Below, piece after piece: positions 29,298 through 43,100 of a stretch of 64,000 bases of DNA (positions are counted from its first letter, which is position 1; each line of letters starts with the position of its first letter). Origin of the DNA: Linepithema humile (taxonomy: Eukaryota; Arthropoda; Insecta; Hymenoptera; Formicidae); NCBI RefSeq assembly GCF_040581485.1, contig NC_090130.1:22337918-22401917 (forward strand), read 5' to 3'. The translations under genes were made by a program, and so were the position numbers. The notes beneath the pieces were generated by a model. The model was not told the origin of the DNA, ran no database searches, and worked only from the letters and a program-made list of their open reading frames with translations.

Positions 29298-29332
29298 TAC
29301 GTACGTACATACGTACGTACGTACGTACGTAA
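29298..29332. repeat. TACG tetranucleotide repeat
   Basis: About 8 TACG units with one ACAT variant. The unit is self-complementary, so the array is also a palindrome. Confidence 0.95.
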
Positions 29333-32300
29333 GCGCGGGCGTGCTCTAATCGCGCGGGGGCGACTGGGCACGTACTGACCCGTCGCGTGTGCGTGTACGT
29401 GGTACACACGCGCGACCTCGCCACCATCCCCTGTCCCTCTTCGTGCTCTGCACCGACGGCGATAACGGAATGCAGTATTCGCACGAACCTAATCCGGGGG
29501 TCCGCGGGTCCTGCGCTTTCGCTTCGAAATTTATCTCGCGGCGACCGCAGATAAGAACCGACCGGCCGTGGTTTATCCCAGCGTAGTTAATAGTGATCTC
29601 GCTAAGCTCTCGAACGAAAGGTAGGTAGGTTAGGCAACGTTCCCTTCGTACCGCCGCCGCGACCGCGGAGGGATAAGCGTGAATTTCGATTAATTGAAGC
29701 GACAACGAACCGTTATAATCTCGCTTGTTATATGCGATCCGCTACTTAAGGAATAATCGTAAACGACTTTGCTTTTCTTCGCCGTAACGATCTCGTCGCA
29801 CCACCGTGCTGAATAAGAAGCAGATTGTTTGTCGCACCACGAACACATCGATACATCAAAAGTCGCTGTGCTCATCCAATAAATACCTCATGCAATCTCA
29901 CGTGGTTTTTGTTCATTTAAATGCCAAATCGACAGTCTTCTCAATCGCCCCCATAAAAGATGCGAATAGAAATGAGTGGCGATTGCGATAAAAACATTCT
30001 CAAACGTGTTAGCTTGACTATGAAATAAGTGTAGGGAAACATAACTCTTTCGAGTTTTCAGTCCATTGTCATATTAAGATAACACCACATTCGTTCTATT
30101 GCAAGACTATTAAATTATACATTCGCGAAATGTAAACAGGCCTCTTTTACATGCTTCGTGGATCCTGCATTACGTCGGTTCTGGTCGAAGGAAGAAGCGG
30201 AAGGCTTAAAGGGCTTGTGAGATAGGTGAAGTTAGACAACAAGGAGGATGCACGCCCGGCTTTATCGCAGACAGCAGGATAATTAAATTTGTCGGGCTGA
30301 TTTATGGCGTTGCACGTAGGGGTGGCGCGGCAAAGGGATGGAACTGGGCGGACCAGAGTACGAGACTGATGCCGCCACCGTTCCTTGCACCAGGTGACAC
30401 CGTAGACTTCTTCGAGGCACGAGAGACGGAGGGAAATGCACGGAGATTCTTCACAAAACTTAATTATCTTACTGTAAAAAATTGCACGGCGGTGAATGTA
30501 TTTCTGTCCGCAATAAGCATAAATAAATGCATATTGTACTCCCGCCGATAAAAAGAAACGCTAACAATGATAAACAGATCAAAATAATGATAAAATAAAA
30601 TTTCTGTTACGATAAATTTGTCATAACATATTTTTTTTAGACTTTAGCTGGGTCTCGGCTTAAATTCATGAGGATGAGACGATAACGAAACAAGTGTAAT
30701 ATCTAAAGAGCCGATTATTTAAGGGACCATTCAATAATTCATAGAATTTCGTGGCTCTCCGGGTGTCCTGGAATGTGTATTAACTTTTAACCCGCTGGTG
30801 ACACGCTATGGGAAGACAGGAGGAATATCGTATCGCGTATCGCGGTGTATTCTCGTAAAAAATTCGTCCCTTGCCTATCGCGAAAATCGAGGCGAAAAGA
30901 ATTAGGGAGCTGGTGGGATATATCTCGGGGGAGCGGAGGGACTTGGAACTTTTTACCCCTCGTGCCAAGTGTCACCGGCCTCATTAAATATTCAAGTCTG
31001 TAATACAATATCCACCGTGTAGAAGGCACTGTACAAGCAGGATAAACGATTTGCGAGGCTGAGGGAAGGGTCGTGGAGCCGAACAGGCTTTCGTGAAACG
31101 ACACTTTCGCTTCCCGACACAAAACCTTAGCAAACTTTCGAAGAAAAAACAAGTCATATAGAAAGACTGGGATTTAGCAAAGAAAGTTGTCACTTGTTTG
31201 TCCGTTATTGAATTAATTATATCGCCACGTTGTATATCTTAATGGTTGTTTCAATTTAATAAAATGCATTTAAAAATTCATTCTATTAATAAAAATAGTT
31301 AAAATAATGAATTTAGCTACTGTGATTTAATTAAAATAAAACGTAATAAGGGTTGCGTCTTTATATTCCGATAAAAAGTGCGATGAAGTCGTATCTGAGA
31401 TTAAATGAGAGATAAAAGTGTCACTCATCATGCATAATTGTTGCAGGTAAACAAGATACGAGACGACAATACGTGACGTATCGATAAAGTCAAAAATACG
31501 ATAAATACGTTTGCATTACGAGTGAAAGAGAAGATATCTTTTCACAGATGATCGAGCATGCTTTCTGGAGGGTCTCGCAAAGGGCCAGGAAATTTGCAAT
31601 ATTTTTCAACGGAAAACCCCCGACAACAAGGGTGCGCCAGGAATGAAAAAGAGGGATTTCTGGGATGGGGTAACAGCGGGGTGCTTCGCATCGAAGCATA
31701 TTTACTCCTCGTAATGACGACAGAATTCTATGGAAGCCGCGACCTTGCTTCTACAACGTCTTCAATATCGCCGATTATCGATCACCCTTTATGTCTACGC
31801 GAAGGCCTAACATTCCTCGTCTATTAAATTTCTTCGAGACGTATTATTTCATCCTGAAATTTGCGAAATATTGCCATAGTTCAAAGAATGCGGCCGAGAG
31901 TTACGTTATAAATCCTAATACGATTATGCTATGATTAGGGAGACAAATAATGCGAGAGCGAACAATTATAACTTGGGAATGCGAAAATTTCTCTTCATCT
32001 TCGTAATTTAAAAATCGGAGTTATTAACAAGCGATAACCTTTAAATTGTAGTTAGAGCACGGCCGCGCAGCCAAGCTCTATAGAGAGCAGCCGACTGGAC
32101 GAAGGAGAGATTTTCACGAGCCGAGGGCCGGTTATTTTAATAACGTTATAATAAGACGTCGTGGGATTGATGCTAAACTATTTGCTGGCAGCCGACACCA
32201 AAGCGCCGAAGAGGTTCACGGCGGGAGTACGGCCGGCTTAAAAGCAACGGAGACGTCTAGATCTTAAAGCCCGTCGCCTACGAGTCATTAACATACTTAC

Positions 32301-35300
32301 CGCCGCGCTGTAGCGAGTCTACCAATGCTCTCGAGCGATCACAGTAAGGAATTCCCTTTTTTTTTCCAGTGTTAAAATTAAATCCGCTTAACATTTAAGT
32401 TACTATCCTACCGCTAGCAAATTTGCATTCGTTACAAATTTTGTGTAACTTTATATTTTTCAAATATTATAATAAGATTCACATGCCTAAAAATATCAAG
32501 CGTATATCAAGAAATTAAAATTTACATTCAAGCTAATAAATTGCAGTGAGCAAAATTTGGCAATCGCCTGAATAAGCTTTAGTGAGACCAATGGTCTTCC
32601 TGCGGTCGTATTCACTCGGCCTAATCGCTTCTCCTACCACTCCGTCGATAGGAGTGATCGTGCCCGATGACTTTACGGGCGTCGATGCTCGTTCCCTTGA
32701 TTTACGGCCCCCCTAACCTTCGCCGTGTTACCTACATTGTTTCCCCCCAGTACGGGTTTCTCTTTACACGCGCTGCTTGCACTACCTCGACCGGGGCTTA
32801 CCGAAGCGACCTCGACCTCGGTAAGCTACGTAACGGAGTATCCTCCGTCTTCGAAGGTACGACTCGCTGTAAACCATCGAGCCGGCAAACCAGAACCCAT
32901 GCTCTCGCCGTGTAATCGATGTTCCGTTCGAGTTCCGTTCAGGCTAGACCTCGCAGGAAGAGGAGCCCTGGAGAAGGGTGTCGGCACGCTTATCTACCGA
33001 CGTCTAAACCAGAACATGATTTCGCGAATGCAAAGTCATGCAATTACTAGATCATTACCGATAACATTGTTGTAATGACGTATATTATTATAGATAAATC
33101 TAGCAAGAGCAGTAATACAAAAAACCTTTACATTTTCATTGCTGCTATCAACAAACAATGTAATGGTTAAGTTCTTGCACATTTGAAAAATGTAGAAAAA
33201 ACAAGATATTCTTGCAGATATATAGTCTTGTGAACAAGAAAGTTATGTAGATTTGTAATATATTGTACATCGTGCGACGTAAAATTAGAAGCAAACGAGC
33301 TGGGTCATGTACACTTCTGTTCGCAGGAAATTCCTCTTTCATTTTAATCCTTCTTTCGTTCTAGCTTTTGCCGAGCACAGCTGCGCCCGCATACAAGGCC
33401 GAAGGGTGCATCAAGCCGAGAGTGAACATGCCTACGCGTGGTTCACGATTTGATTTTCTCGTCGCGTTACACGAGATACTGGTTGTAAGATCAAACAAGA
33501 TAGTTACGGAAAAAATTAACAAAGTAACTCGCCACCTTATTATATTATCGAACAATTTGCCACGTTTAAAATTATGAAAGCACTTTTTGCGTAAATAAAA
33601 ATTTTTAAAAATTTGTATAAATGCTGTAATATATCTACGTTTGAAATAAAGTATGTTTTTAATATCAGCACATTCAATATATAAAATTTTAATTGTAATT
33701 GCTATAAAAATTCTTTCTCAAAGAAATTTTACTTAGAACCAAATTGCCGGGCGCAAGCAACTGATCGTCGTGTATTCGACGAAATCCACGTTCGTCAATG
33801 TTTTTGAATGATGCGTTTGTGCGCTCATCACATAGTAACTACCGGTTGGCTGGTCCGACAGGGCCGGCGAGTTGTTTTGCAGCGCGCCGGAATAGATATC
33901 GGCGGTGGCTGGCGCGGAGACAGGGAAGTGCCACTATTTCTGACGAGCGCGAAGAAGCCCCTCGCCGTCGCCGTCGTTACGCTACGCGTCGTCGTAACCC
34001 CCTCCTGCCCCCCTCGTTCGCTTCTATCTACAGTGTCTCTAGACGCGCGACGATGAGCGAAACGCTCGCGCGCGAGAACGTGCGGGGCTTTAATAGAGGA
34101 CAGACGGCGAGAAGCGGCCAGGAATAACCGTCAAGATGTCACACTTCCATATAGACATCATACCGAACGATTCCACTCGATGAGCCGTGCGTTCGCTTGT
34201 CCGTCGCTTGTCCGTTTCTTCGTGTTCGTATCGCATCGCGTCGCATTGACTTCGAGCAGAAACAACCGCGGGCACGCGAGCGATTAATGAGACGGAGACT
34301 TCGCTTGTGATCTCGCTTTGCAGCGCAACATCAAATACCGACTTGTTATCTTTGCTATACGAAATACGACGCAATATGACGATTGAGACATCGATAAATA
34401 TCACCAATTACGCTGATTAATTTTCATTTCATTCTTAACGTAGTAAAAATTGTGGAAATCTCTCTTTTCAACATTAATAAAGCTCGCGTTCAATGAGATC
34501 ATCGACTGAAAATCAAATAAGTTTTAGTTGGCGCCAAATGACGCAGATGTGAATGCCGATCCAAGAATACGACCGCACTTTGTTGCACAAGCGCTGAAAC
34601 TAATCGCGCGGCACCATCCTTTTGGATCGCGCGCGTGGCCGGAGAAACTCGCGCTAAATGAGACGAATGGCTTCTGAAAACGGGACATGTGTTAAACGCG
34701 GAATTAATTTCGCCGCGTGCTCGCGGCGAACACTTCACTGAGTTATACGCGACAAATCTGTATCGCCGGCGCCGATTAATCAATGGGTATTTCGCGTCGG
34801 CCCGCATCATTTACGAAGAACAAGATTTAAACGCGATAAAAGTGATACGAAACGAAAGATAGGAGAGTCTTCCCCTGTTTGAGTCATCTGCCGGCCGTAA
34901 GCGCGCGGGGGGGAAAGTCTTCCATCAAAATCCCGGTTAATAAGCCCACCAACACCCACGGCGACTCGGCAGAAGCGACTCGCAGATCTACGAGTGCCGT
35001 TTGTCACAGTAACGCGACTGGGCCAAACGAGGCGTCGATATAACAACAACCTTACTGCCAAAGCCATGGATGTTGTTGCATCTATTCTTGACTGCGCTCT
35101 TAAGCGCAAGAGGGATGGGCGCGACGGCGAGTAAGAGTAAAGAGAAAAAGAGGAAGAAAGGAAAAGAATGAAAGATGGGTTCGGAGCGAGGATTTGTAGC
35201 TCGAATCGTATTGTGCGCGATCGCGTGGGAATAAGCGAGCGTCCTCCGACGACGTTTCGGTCGCACCTGAGAGCACGTGGGTAAAGTCGGCGCTCTCGTC

Positions 35301-37079
35301 CCGGAAGACGTAAATAATCGCCGCACGCGGACGTTATTACGCGTCGTCGCTTATTCAGAAAATCTTAAATCTCCCTCGCAACGAGTTTATCGTCCAACAC
35401 TCGCTATGTCTCGGCGCGAAACGAGAGATCATCATATATCTATCGTTAAATATGATGACTTCACCAAAAAATAATTGCACCGTAATAAAAAATTAACTAA
35501 TAAGTTATTTTTTATTCTAAATGATTCTAAGTATGATTCTAAGATCATTTTTAACGCACTACAAAATTATTTCTGCAAGAGTAAAATAACTGTATCGTAT
35601 ATATGATCGTAATTTCTTCAGCGCAAAACGATTCGTAATTGAAACTTCCGTAGAATATTCTCGCACCGTGAAGAGATCAATCGTGAAAGCGCAGCAACGA
35701 GAGACGCTCACAACGTGAATATCCACCTTTCCCGCGTAAAGTTCCGCGTGCGTGCACGTGCGTGCAAACTCACCGAGCGCTCTCTTAAATGACTACTAAG
35801 TTTATCCTAAGCCCGGTGTCACGCGAACGTTCACTTATAGCAAAACGCCTCGTCTCGCTTATGAGACTCGCTAAAAGACTCCGCCGCTCAGCAGTTGACA
35901 CACCTGCCAACGTTCTAGCCGTCCCAACTTCACCTGGTACCAGCTTTACAATCACAAAACCCTTTCTTCGCCGAACTAGCCCCTTTTTCTATTATTTCCC
36001 GCTTTTTATTCATCAATATCCGGCGGCGCTAGATATACAAAAATGTGGAGATTTTCATTGGAACCGTAAACACAATTACGGCAAAAATATATATACTTGT
36101 TTGTGACATTCACATCTGATAAAGATAAATATATTTACTTAATTATGTCTTAAAATAATTTCAGGAATTTCCCGGCCCGATAAGAATCGTCGCCCGTCGC
36201 AATTCAAATTTCACAATCTCCACACGACCACGGATGTGTCACGCGAAACGGACGAGCTATCGGAAGAGGAAAATCGTCGCCCGTGTCGGAGATGGAACGC
36301 CCATTGTCGTCGCAGATAAGCGAAGGCTGAAGGCCTTCGACACCCGTTCGTCTCGCGCTCTGTCTCTCTCGCTCTCCTTCACGTCTCGCGATAGTCGAGG
36401 AGTGACCACCCAAGCGAGATCTCGCGCCTATTCGTGAATGACAAATGCGTCGGTATATCGGGCGTGCGTCTCCAGTACCGTTCGACAGGACATAAACGCT
36501 TCGTGGGAGCATGGATGCGAGGCGACGTGTTCGTCTTACGAAGGATCGGCGACGCGAGTAGGGTACGAAAGTCTGGCGGCGCGGCAAGAGGACTAGATAA
36601 TGCGGAAAAAATATTTATACTATTAAACCGCCGATAATTTATAGACTGCAATGTCGTGGATGTGTCGTGCGCGTTTCCAGTTATGTAAATAACACTCCCA
36701 CTTAAAGCATAAATATAGCGCGGTGGGTCGTAAAATTCGCCGGAAGCGAGAAAGAGAATGTGAGGCTCTCTGCATTTGAAAGGGTAGATGAAAGTACAAC
36801 AGAGGGAGAGAGAGAGAAAAGAGAAAAAGATTCCGCTGTCATTGAAAGAAAGGAAGGAAAGGGTACGCTGCGAGTCGTTTCGGAGCAGGCAGCCGTGCTC
36901 GCCCACACACAAAGTCGACAAGAAAGAAAAAGATCGAGACGCGATGCGGTTCGTGGTTCACACCGCGCCGAATGACTGATCCTCTCAGCGGCGCGTCTTT
37001 CAATGCGCTCACGAACGAACGAACGTTGATTACCATCGCTCGTGCAAAGCGCCACGACGCCAAGCTCTCCTCCCCCTCC

Positions 37080-37110
37080 TCTCTTTCTCTCTCTCTCTCT
37101 CTTTCTCTTC
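37080..37110 (+). repeat. CT-rich tract
   Basis: CT units interrupted by TTT form a polypyrimidine tract on the plus strand. Confidence 0.9.
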
Positions 37111-40090
37111 CTTGCTCAGGCCTACTCTTCTGCCCTCTCTAACTCACGCAGGGCATTGTTGATCGGTGACACCATGTGGTACCGCGTAGCTGCCTTGCCA
37201 AGTCGATCGAAACGTCTAGCGATCTATCATCTGTACGTGAGTAAGTTTACCGGCGGCAGTCATTAATATCGAAACGATGTACGGGATATATCTTAAGTTG
37301 CTCATTTCCTCATAAACATTAGAAGAAAAGATTGACGACGTGAAAGTGAAGATGGACAAGTTTTATTTTCGAGTTAGTAGTGCGAGAAGGTAAGGTCAGT
37401 GTCACTCGAATTATGCATGCGATGATAGACGTTCGTCTATTTCGATCCTTGGCTGCGCGCGAAGGAACAAAAGAAGCGCGAGTTGATCGAATTATTATTA
37501 CAGAATTTCTTAAAATTTAATAGTACATAAGGAATAAATCTTTCTACATTTGTTCTCAATCTAAAAATATAGTCGCATTTGAAAACAGCAAAGATGGCAA
37601 ATTTTTGCCAACAGATTTAATTTTATTGCAATAATCATTTCGTATATAGTTTATTGCTTGCTAAAGAAGAAATTTTTCACTTAAACATAATACTTTAGTG
37701 CTAAAAGATATTACTTTCATGTTTTAAAATAACCGTGCGATTTGTATTAGCGCTATTTGCAAAGTTTATGACACAGTTTGGAGAGACTCTAGCCTAGCGT
37801 AACGCAAATGGAGCAACAGTGCCATTGAAATCTCGGCCGCTGACACGCGTCGCTCTGAACTTCGCACTGCGCGCGAAGAGAGACAGTCAAAGACTATGTT
37901 GACGCGTTACAAGACAGTGCTACGCAGAGGCCAAGCATTAGCACTTAACACTACGACGTCCACGAACTCTCGAGACGCGTGGATCATGTGGATGATTAAA
38001 TCGCCAAGAATCCTATCGATCAGCGAGCAACCAAGTGCCAACCAGATCGATATCGAGAGGCGTAACGCGCTCGTCAGCTTGTAGCATTCATGAACTTTAG
38101 GTCACTTATCTCGGAGCAACGCGTCGAGACAAAATATTATTCGACATCAAAGGAGTGTGGATAAGACGTCTTTTTGGAGCCACAAATTCGCAGCTCATAG
38201 AGTTGCGTTAAATTTAGCACAAGTGAACACATTTTCTACAAATGATCTCGTACATCTCGAGATAGATACTGTCTCGACGAAAACGTGGCAACGATCGTCT
38301 AGATAATATTTAGAAACAACAAGGTTATGAAAATAGGAATAATGCAAATACAGAGAAAAGACTTTGTCTGAGAGAAATGAAGAAATATGCAAAATGCGTA
38401 TTTACTCTCAAAGCAGACTCGTGGAATGACATGTGATTATAACGTGCAAAAACATCGTCTCGAGAGAGAAGCCGATAAATTCGAACTCGAACAATTTCAG
38501 ATTTAGATCCGCGGCTGAATATATGCGTACGTCAAGTTTATGTCTCGCTGAAACTATTACGATCCTAATAGAAACGAAAACGATCGCGGATGTTCCGCTC
38601 ACGGACGAAGTTTGTGCGACGAAACGAGCGCTCGCCGGTGCGAACGGCCGTCGACATCGTCATTTTATCGCTTGCAAATCGAGTGTCGGTCTTCTCCCCC
38701 GGAGCAGGGAGTCGAAAGAGGTCGAAATCGCAGGGCCGTTCTCGCGCTCGATTTACCAAAATGCATCCGGTGTGCCGCGCTGTCGCCGTCCCTTACGTGC
38801 ACTTACGACTGCGAAGCTCCTCGCGATACGAGTTCCGATACTCCATTCTGTCTCGCGCGCACCGTTCTCGGCTTCACCCTCTCCTCTTTACGACGCGGCA
38901 CCCACGAAAGGGTACTTGGGGGTTCGCTTGTATATTTGCATGCGGATACGCAAGAGCGTGTGCGTATGTTCGCGCACACGCGCCCCCTCTAATCCTCTAA
39001 TAGGATTTATACGCGCGAGCTCGATTACCTTCAGTCAAGGATATATCCCTTCGCCATCGAGTCGGGTCCAACGACGCGTATTTACCACGGTAATTTCGCG
39101 CCTCCACCCACACGAAACTCCCGCGACATGCCGCGAGGTATTAAACGCGCACGAAAATTAGGGGGCTAACGCCGGGCGGACTCATTTGCAAACGACGCCG
39201 ATAAAAAATATAAATGACGCTTTTGACAAAAATATATTCCTAATCCTAGTCAGTTAAATAAATCTGCAAGTATATTGGTACGTCAATGCGCGATATGTAC
39301 TTTTATTTTGCTTAATTTCGCGAACTAACAATTTTTAATATCATAAAACATTTAATTTTTTACTCTTGAACAAAAATGTCTCCTGAAAAGGAAAGTCATC
39401 CGCATTTACGGTACATGTGTAATATTCGGTGTACGAATGGAAGGAAAATCTACAACTCGCCTCGAATGCTGGAATTTATCGAAGTAAAAAGCATGAGCAG
39501 TCGTGTTGGCGCAATGCAACGACGACGGCGACGTGATCCGATCCCTCGGCAATAACGATAACATCCGTGCGGTTACACTGGCGAGCAAGCCCGCGAGAGA
39601 TTCATCTCCGTACGCGGCTCACGTAGAGTCGCTCTTCTTTCGCAAGATCGTATATCTAACGCTACGCGGCGCTGGCAAAAATCCTCAGCAAATAATCCTC
39701 TTCGCACCTCGCTCCGCCTTTCTTTCCCGCTCTTTGCGAGAATCGCATACCGGTGCGTCAGAAGTTGTGTTTCGGCCGTTTCGCGAGACTCGAGAAGGAT
39801 AAAAGACGAGTTTGCATGCGGACCGGACGACCACGAAGAGCGAGATCGTTTTCGTTCCCGCCGACGCGACATCCACGCATTCCGCGGAATACATCTCTCC
39901 ACGGCTCCAAAGTATTTCGCTGAAGAAGAGAGGGCGAGAGAAGAAGAAAAGGACGAGGGTGCGCTGCCGAGACGTCGATTTCTTCTCTTTTCCTCGGTCC
40001 AAAGGCGCTCGCTTCCTCGCGAATAAACGCGATCGGTTCTCTTATTTGGCGGCTGGACCGAAGCCGACCACTCGGGAAGGATCGAGAAAC

Positions 40091-40093
40091 GAG

Positions 40094-40126
<33 letters not shown>

Positions 40127-40142
40127 AGAAGAAGAAAAAAAA
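40091..40142 (+). repeat. GA microsatellite with A-rich ends
   Basis: About 13 GA units at 40101-40126, flanked by A-rich and AAG-rich sequence. It explains the Ser/Leu-rich minus-strand frames here. Confidence 0.95.
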
Positions 40143-43100
40143 GGTGAAGAGAAAGACCGAAGGAGTTGGAATTGGCGCGACCAGAATGAAAGAGAGAGTC
40201 GTCGCTTGCTGCAAACGGAGGATAGACTCTCGAAAGAGGATTCTCCGCGCCTTCCTCCTCTTCCTTTCATGCGAGCCGGCCCGTTAATCCTCCATGGATC
40301 CCGCCAGAATCCCACGGAGATGCACCGAGAGAATTTGCATACAAGATCTTCTGGCATCTCCTCCACCGCTGGCCCGTTGTCCTCCCGCGCCTCCTCGCTT
40401 CACCTCTCCCCCTCGGCCATCTTCTTCACTTCCCTAGGACTTCCTTCGTTCTCGTTTCTCGACGCCATCGCGACCCGTTTATGCGCCGATCGCGCGCTAC
40501 TCGCCTCCTCCTATTTGGATTCCCAGAGAAACCTCGACCCCACCGATCGCTTGGAAAGTTGCAGAGAACTTTACTCCATCGAGAGACACAAGCCGATCGC
40601 ATTCTCTACGTGAAACAATAGAAGCCATTCCCCCTTCGAGCTGCTGATTCCGACGGAAAGTCTTGAATACGCGGCTCACAGGTGACCTTGATGATCGGAG
40701 CGAAGGCGATCTCAATACCGCATGAATCGACGATGGACCGCTGCGAGAAAACTGCCCTCCCCGAGTTACGGCATTAATTTGGCCGACGAACTTGGCGTAT
40801 TAGCATCGTCACTCTGTAATCGCGGGCGCGCGTGCGATAAATTTGCAAGTATATTACGCCTTCGCCGATATGAATATTAAATGCGCCCTCGGAATAGAAT
40901 TAAAGAGCATTTTTGCTTACCGAAATTTGAATGCCAAATACGCGGTAATGATATGTTGCGCGCAAAGCATCCTCGCGCGATGCATTATTAATGTCAAATT
41001 TCTTCCCCCCCTGCCACCCCTTTCTTCCCCATCTCGTCGCTTCGACCCTTTCCTCGCAAGGTCCCCATTTTTCCATTCGCGATCCTCGATTTTCCGGACG
41101 GTCAGCAGGCGTGCACCGTCCAGCTCGACGAATCGCGAGTGCCCGGGCGCGTCCCGTAATCCCTTAGGAAAACTCATTCCATTCGATAACCCCGAAGAAT
41201 TTGACGTGGGGCTTCAGCCCCTCGCGCCTATTCCCCTTCCCCTGACGAAGTTAATCCGAGCCATATACGCGAGCGATTACCGTTAATTATATTTTTCTGG
41301 TGGGCTTTCACGAGCGCGCGAGCGTGTGTTTGCGCGCGTTTGTGCGCGTCCACTCGGCTTCTCCCCCGGGTTTTCACACAGAAACACGTGCCGCGCGCGC
41401 TTAGGCGCCGCGGCGTGGGTGTGCACGCGTGTTTTCGTAGATGACGAAGAAGGGGACCTGGCCCGCGTGGGAAGGGCGCGGGCGAGCACAGCCACCCTCC
41501 CTTTGCTCGGCGGCGTTCCTCCCTTAGCGTTAATACGGGCTACATCGGGCGAAGGGCAGGATTAAATTGGCACCAATTACCAGCAAAACACCCTCCACGC
41601 ACTTTCTCTCCCTCTGTCTTCCTGCGCCCGCGCGCCACTCTCCAGAAACGCTCCCGGCCCACCCTCTTGACGCCCGCTTACCCCAAAGAAGAGTGAAGTC
41701 CGCCCCTCGGAGCCGCAACGATATTACATTATGAAAATCTACAACTGACGTGGCTGGTCACAAAATAATTATATCGATGTATTCACACGATACTTCAAAT
41801 TCTTAAAAGAAAAATCGATAGATATGAATATTAATTAATCATATAAGCCTTCCGCTTTAGCCTTCTGCAGCCTTTAAACGTTAATTTAGACATTATTTTA
41901 ATACGATTGAAAGCGTATCAAATTATTCCACTTAAGAATGAAGCTTGGTACTCTCTGTACTGCTTTATAATATAAATTTATATTCTTTCACTTTGATTAT
42001 AGATTGCGTATTGTAATATAAATTTTTTTATAAATGCGTTATATTTTATACAACTGCACTTCGTATTATTATCTAATATGATCCATCGCTTTCCTATCGA
42101 ATTAATCTAGACTTTTTATAATATTATTCTTTATTTCTAAATTCTGTTGCACGGAAATTTAAAATGTCTCACCACGAGAAATGTACCCAACGCGTAAATC
42201 GTACCTGGTAATTTTCCGCGAGCAACGAGATTACGGGTACACCTAACGGGGAGCGCGCACGGCGATGTGTCGCCGTCGGCCGATCCTCCCCCGTCTGCGT
42301 TCATGTATGCGCACACACACGTACGCGCGTCTCACATTCGCAAGAACGACGTCGCATGTCGCATGAGACTCGAGACGAAGACGAGGACGACGACAACGAC
42401 GACGATGAAGACGGTGGCGGCATTTGTGCACACACAAATGGGCGGTTCTAAAGCGAGGAATACCGCGTGCTGCAATTGGTCGGCCTTACAGTCGTTACAC
42501 TTATCACATTACTCGCGAGCGATGTACCGAAGACGTGAGGAGCGTGTGCGTACGTGTGCGCGTGCACGAGTGTGTGCGTATGCCGCGCGCCCACCTTGAG
42601 AAAACGCACCATCTCTGTCGCGGGTCGTGGGTGTGGGAACCGCTCTCGCTGGTAATGCTGTGTGCGCAAATACACTCGTGTATACGTACACGTGCATTCG
42701 CGCATATGTGTATTTGCGCATATCGCGAAAGGCGCCATTTGCACAGCGATTTTGCGGATGCACGAGCCGCAAAGAAGATTTCGCGATTTTTCCTCGCGGC
42801 GTTTGCGGCTAGGCGACACGAAAATATCCCGAGACTTGAGGATTAAACGTTTGCGGACACCGCGATGTGGAACGGGAAGCGGCGACGTCGCAGAATTAAC
42901 GCACGCTTTATGGTAATAGCGTCGAGCTAATTAGATGCGATCGATGGAGTCGTCGTCTTCGCCCTTGCACGCCATGTCGCTCCGGCTCCGGGCGAATGCG
43001 GTTACTTGAAAGGTCTTCCTGCTGCCGACGATACCGCTTCGTCTAATCGCATCGATCTTACTCGAGTGTCTCCAATTGCGCAATGAGGATATTTAACAGA

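Larger units (their letters stand above)
25661..33080. other. noncoding stretch with islands of different composition
   Basis: By eye, several islands of a few hundred bases (25674-26009, 27130-27330, 30150-30460, 30750-31110, 31540-31830 and 32580-33075) look less CpG-rich than the blocks around them and contain overlapping open frames. None gives a protein I recognise. The stretch also holds a 17-base G run with more G-rich sequence after it (28305-28404) and a TACG repeat (29298-29332). Confidence 0.45.

Noticed and set aside
29613..29640. TAGG-rich bases resembling the insect telomere repeat TTAGG
   Set aside because: There are only two or three partial units, far too short for telomeric sequence.
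38433..39161. 242-codon plus-strand frame, the longest open frame in the window
   Set aside because: Several other frames are open over the same bases on both strands, the composition is Arg/Ser/Ala/Leu-rich from CpG-rich DNA, and no domain is recognisable.
39573..40366. Overlapping 202- and 213-codon minus-strand frames
   Set aside because: They read through the GA microsatellite and purine tracts, giving Ser/Leu/Phe runs. This is low complexity, not a gene.
42424..42846. Cys/His/Arg-rich frames that at first look like metal-binding peptides
   Set aside because: They arise from alternating GTGTGCG/CACACGC-type sequence, with no regular Cys/His spacing, and are open in several frames at once.
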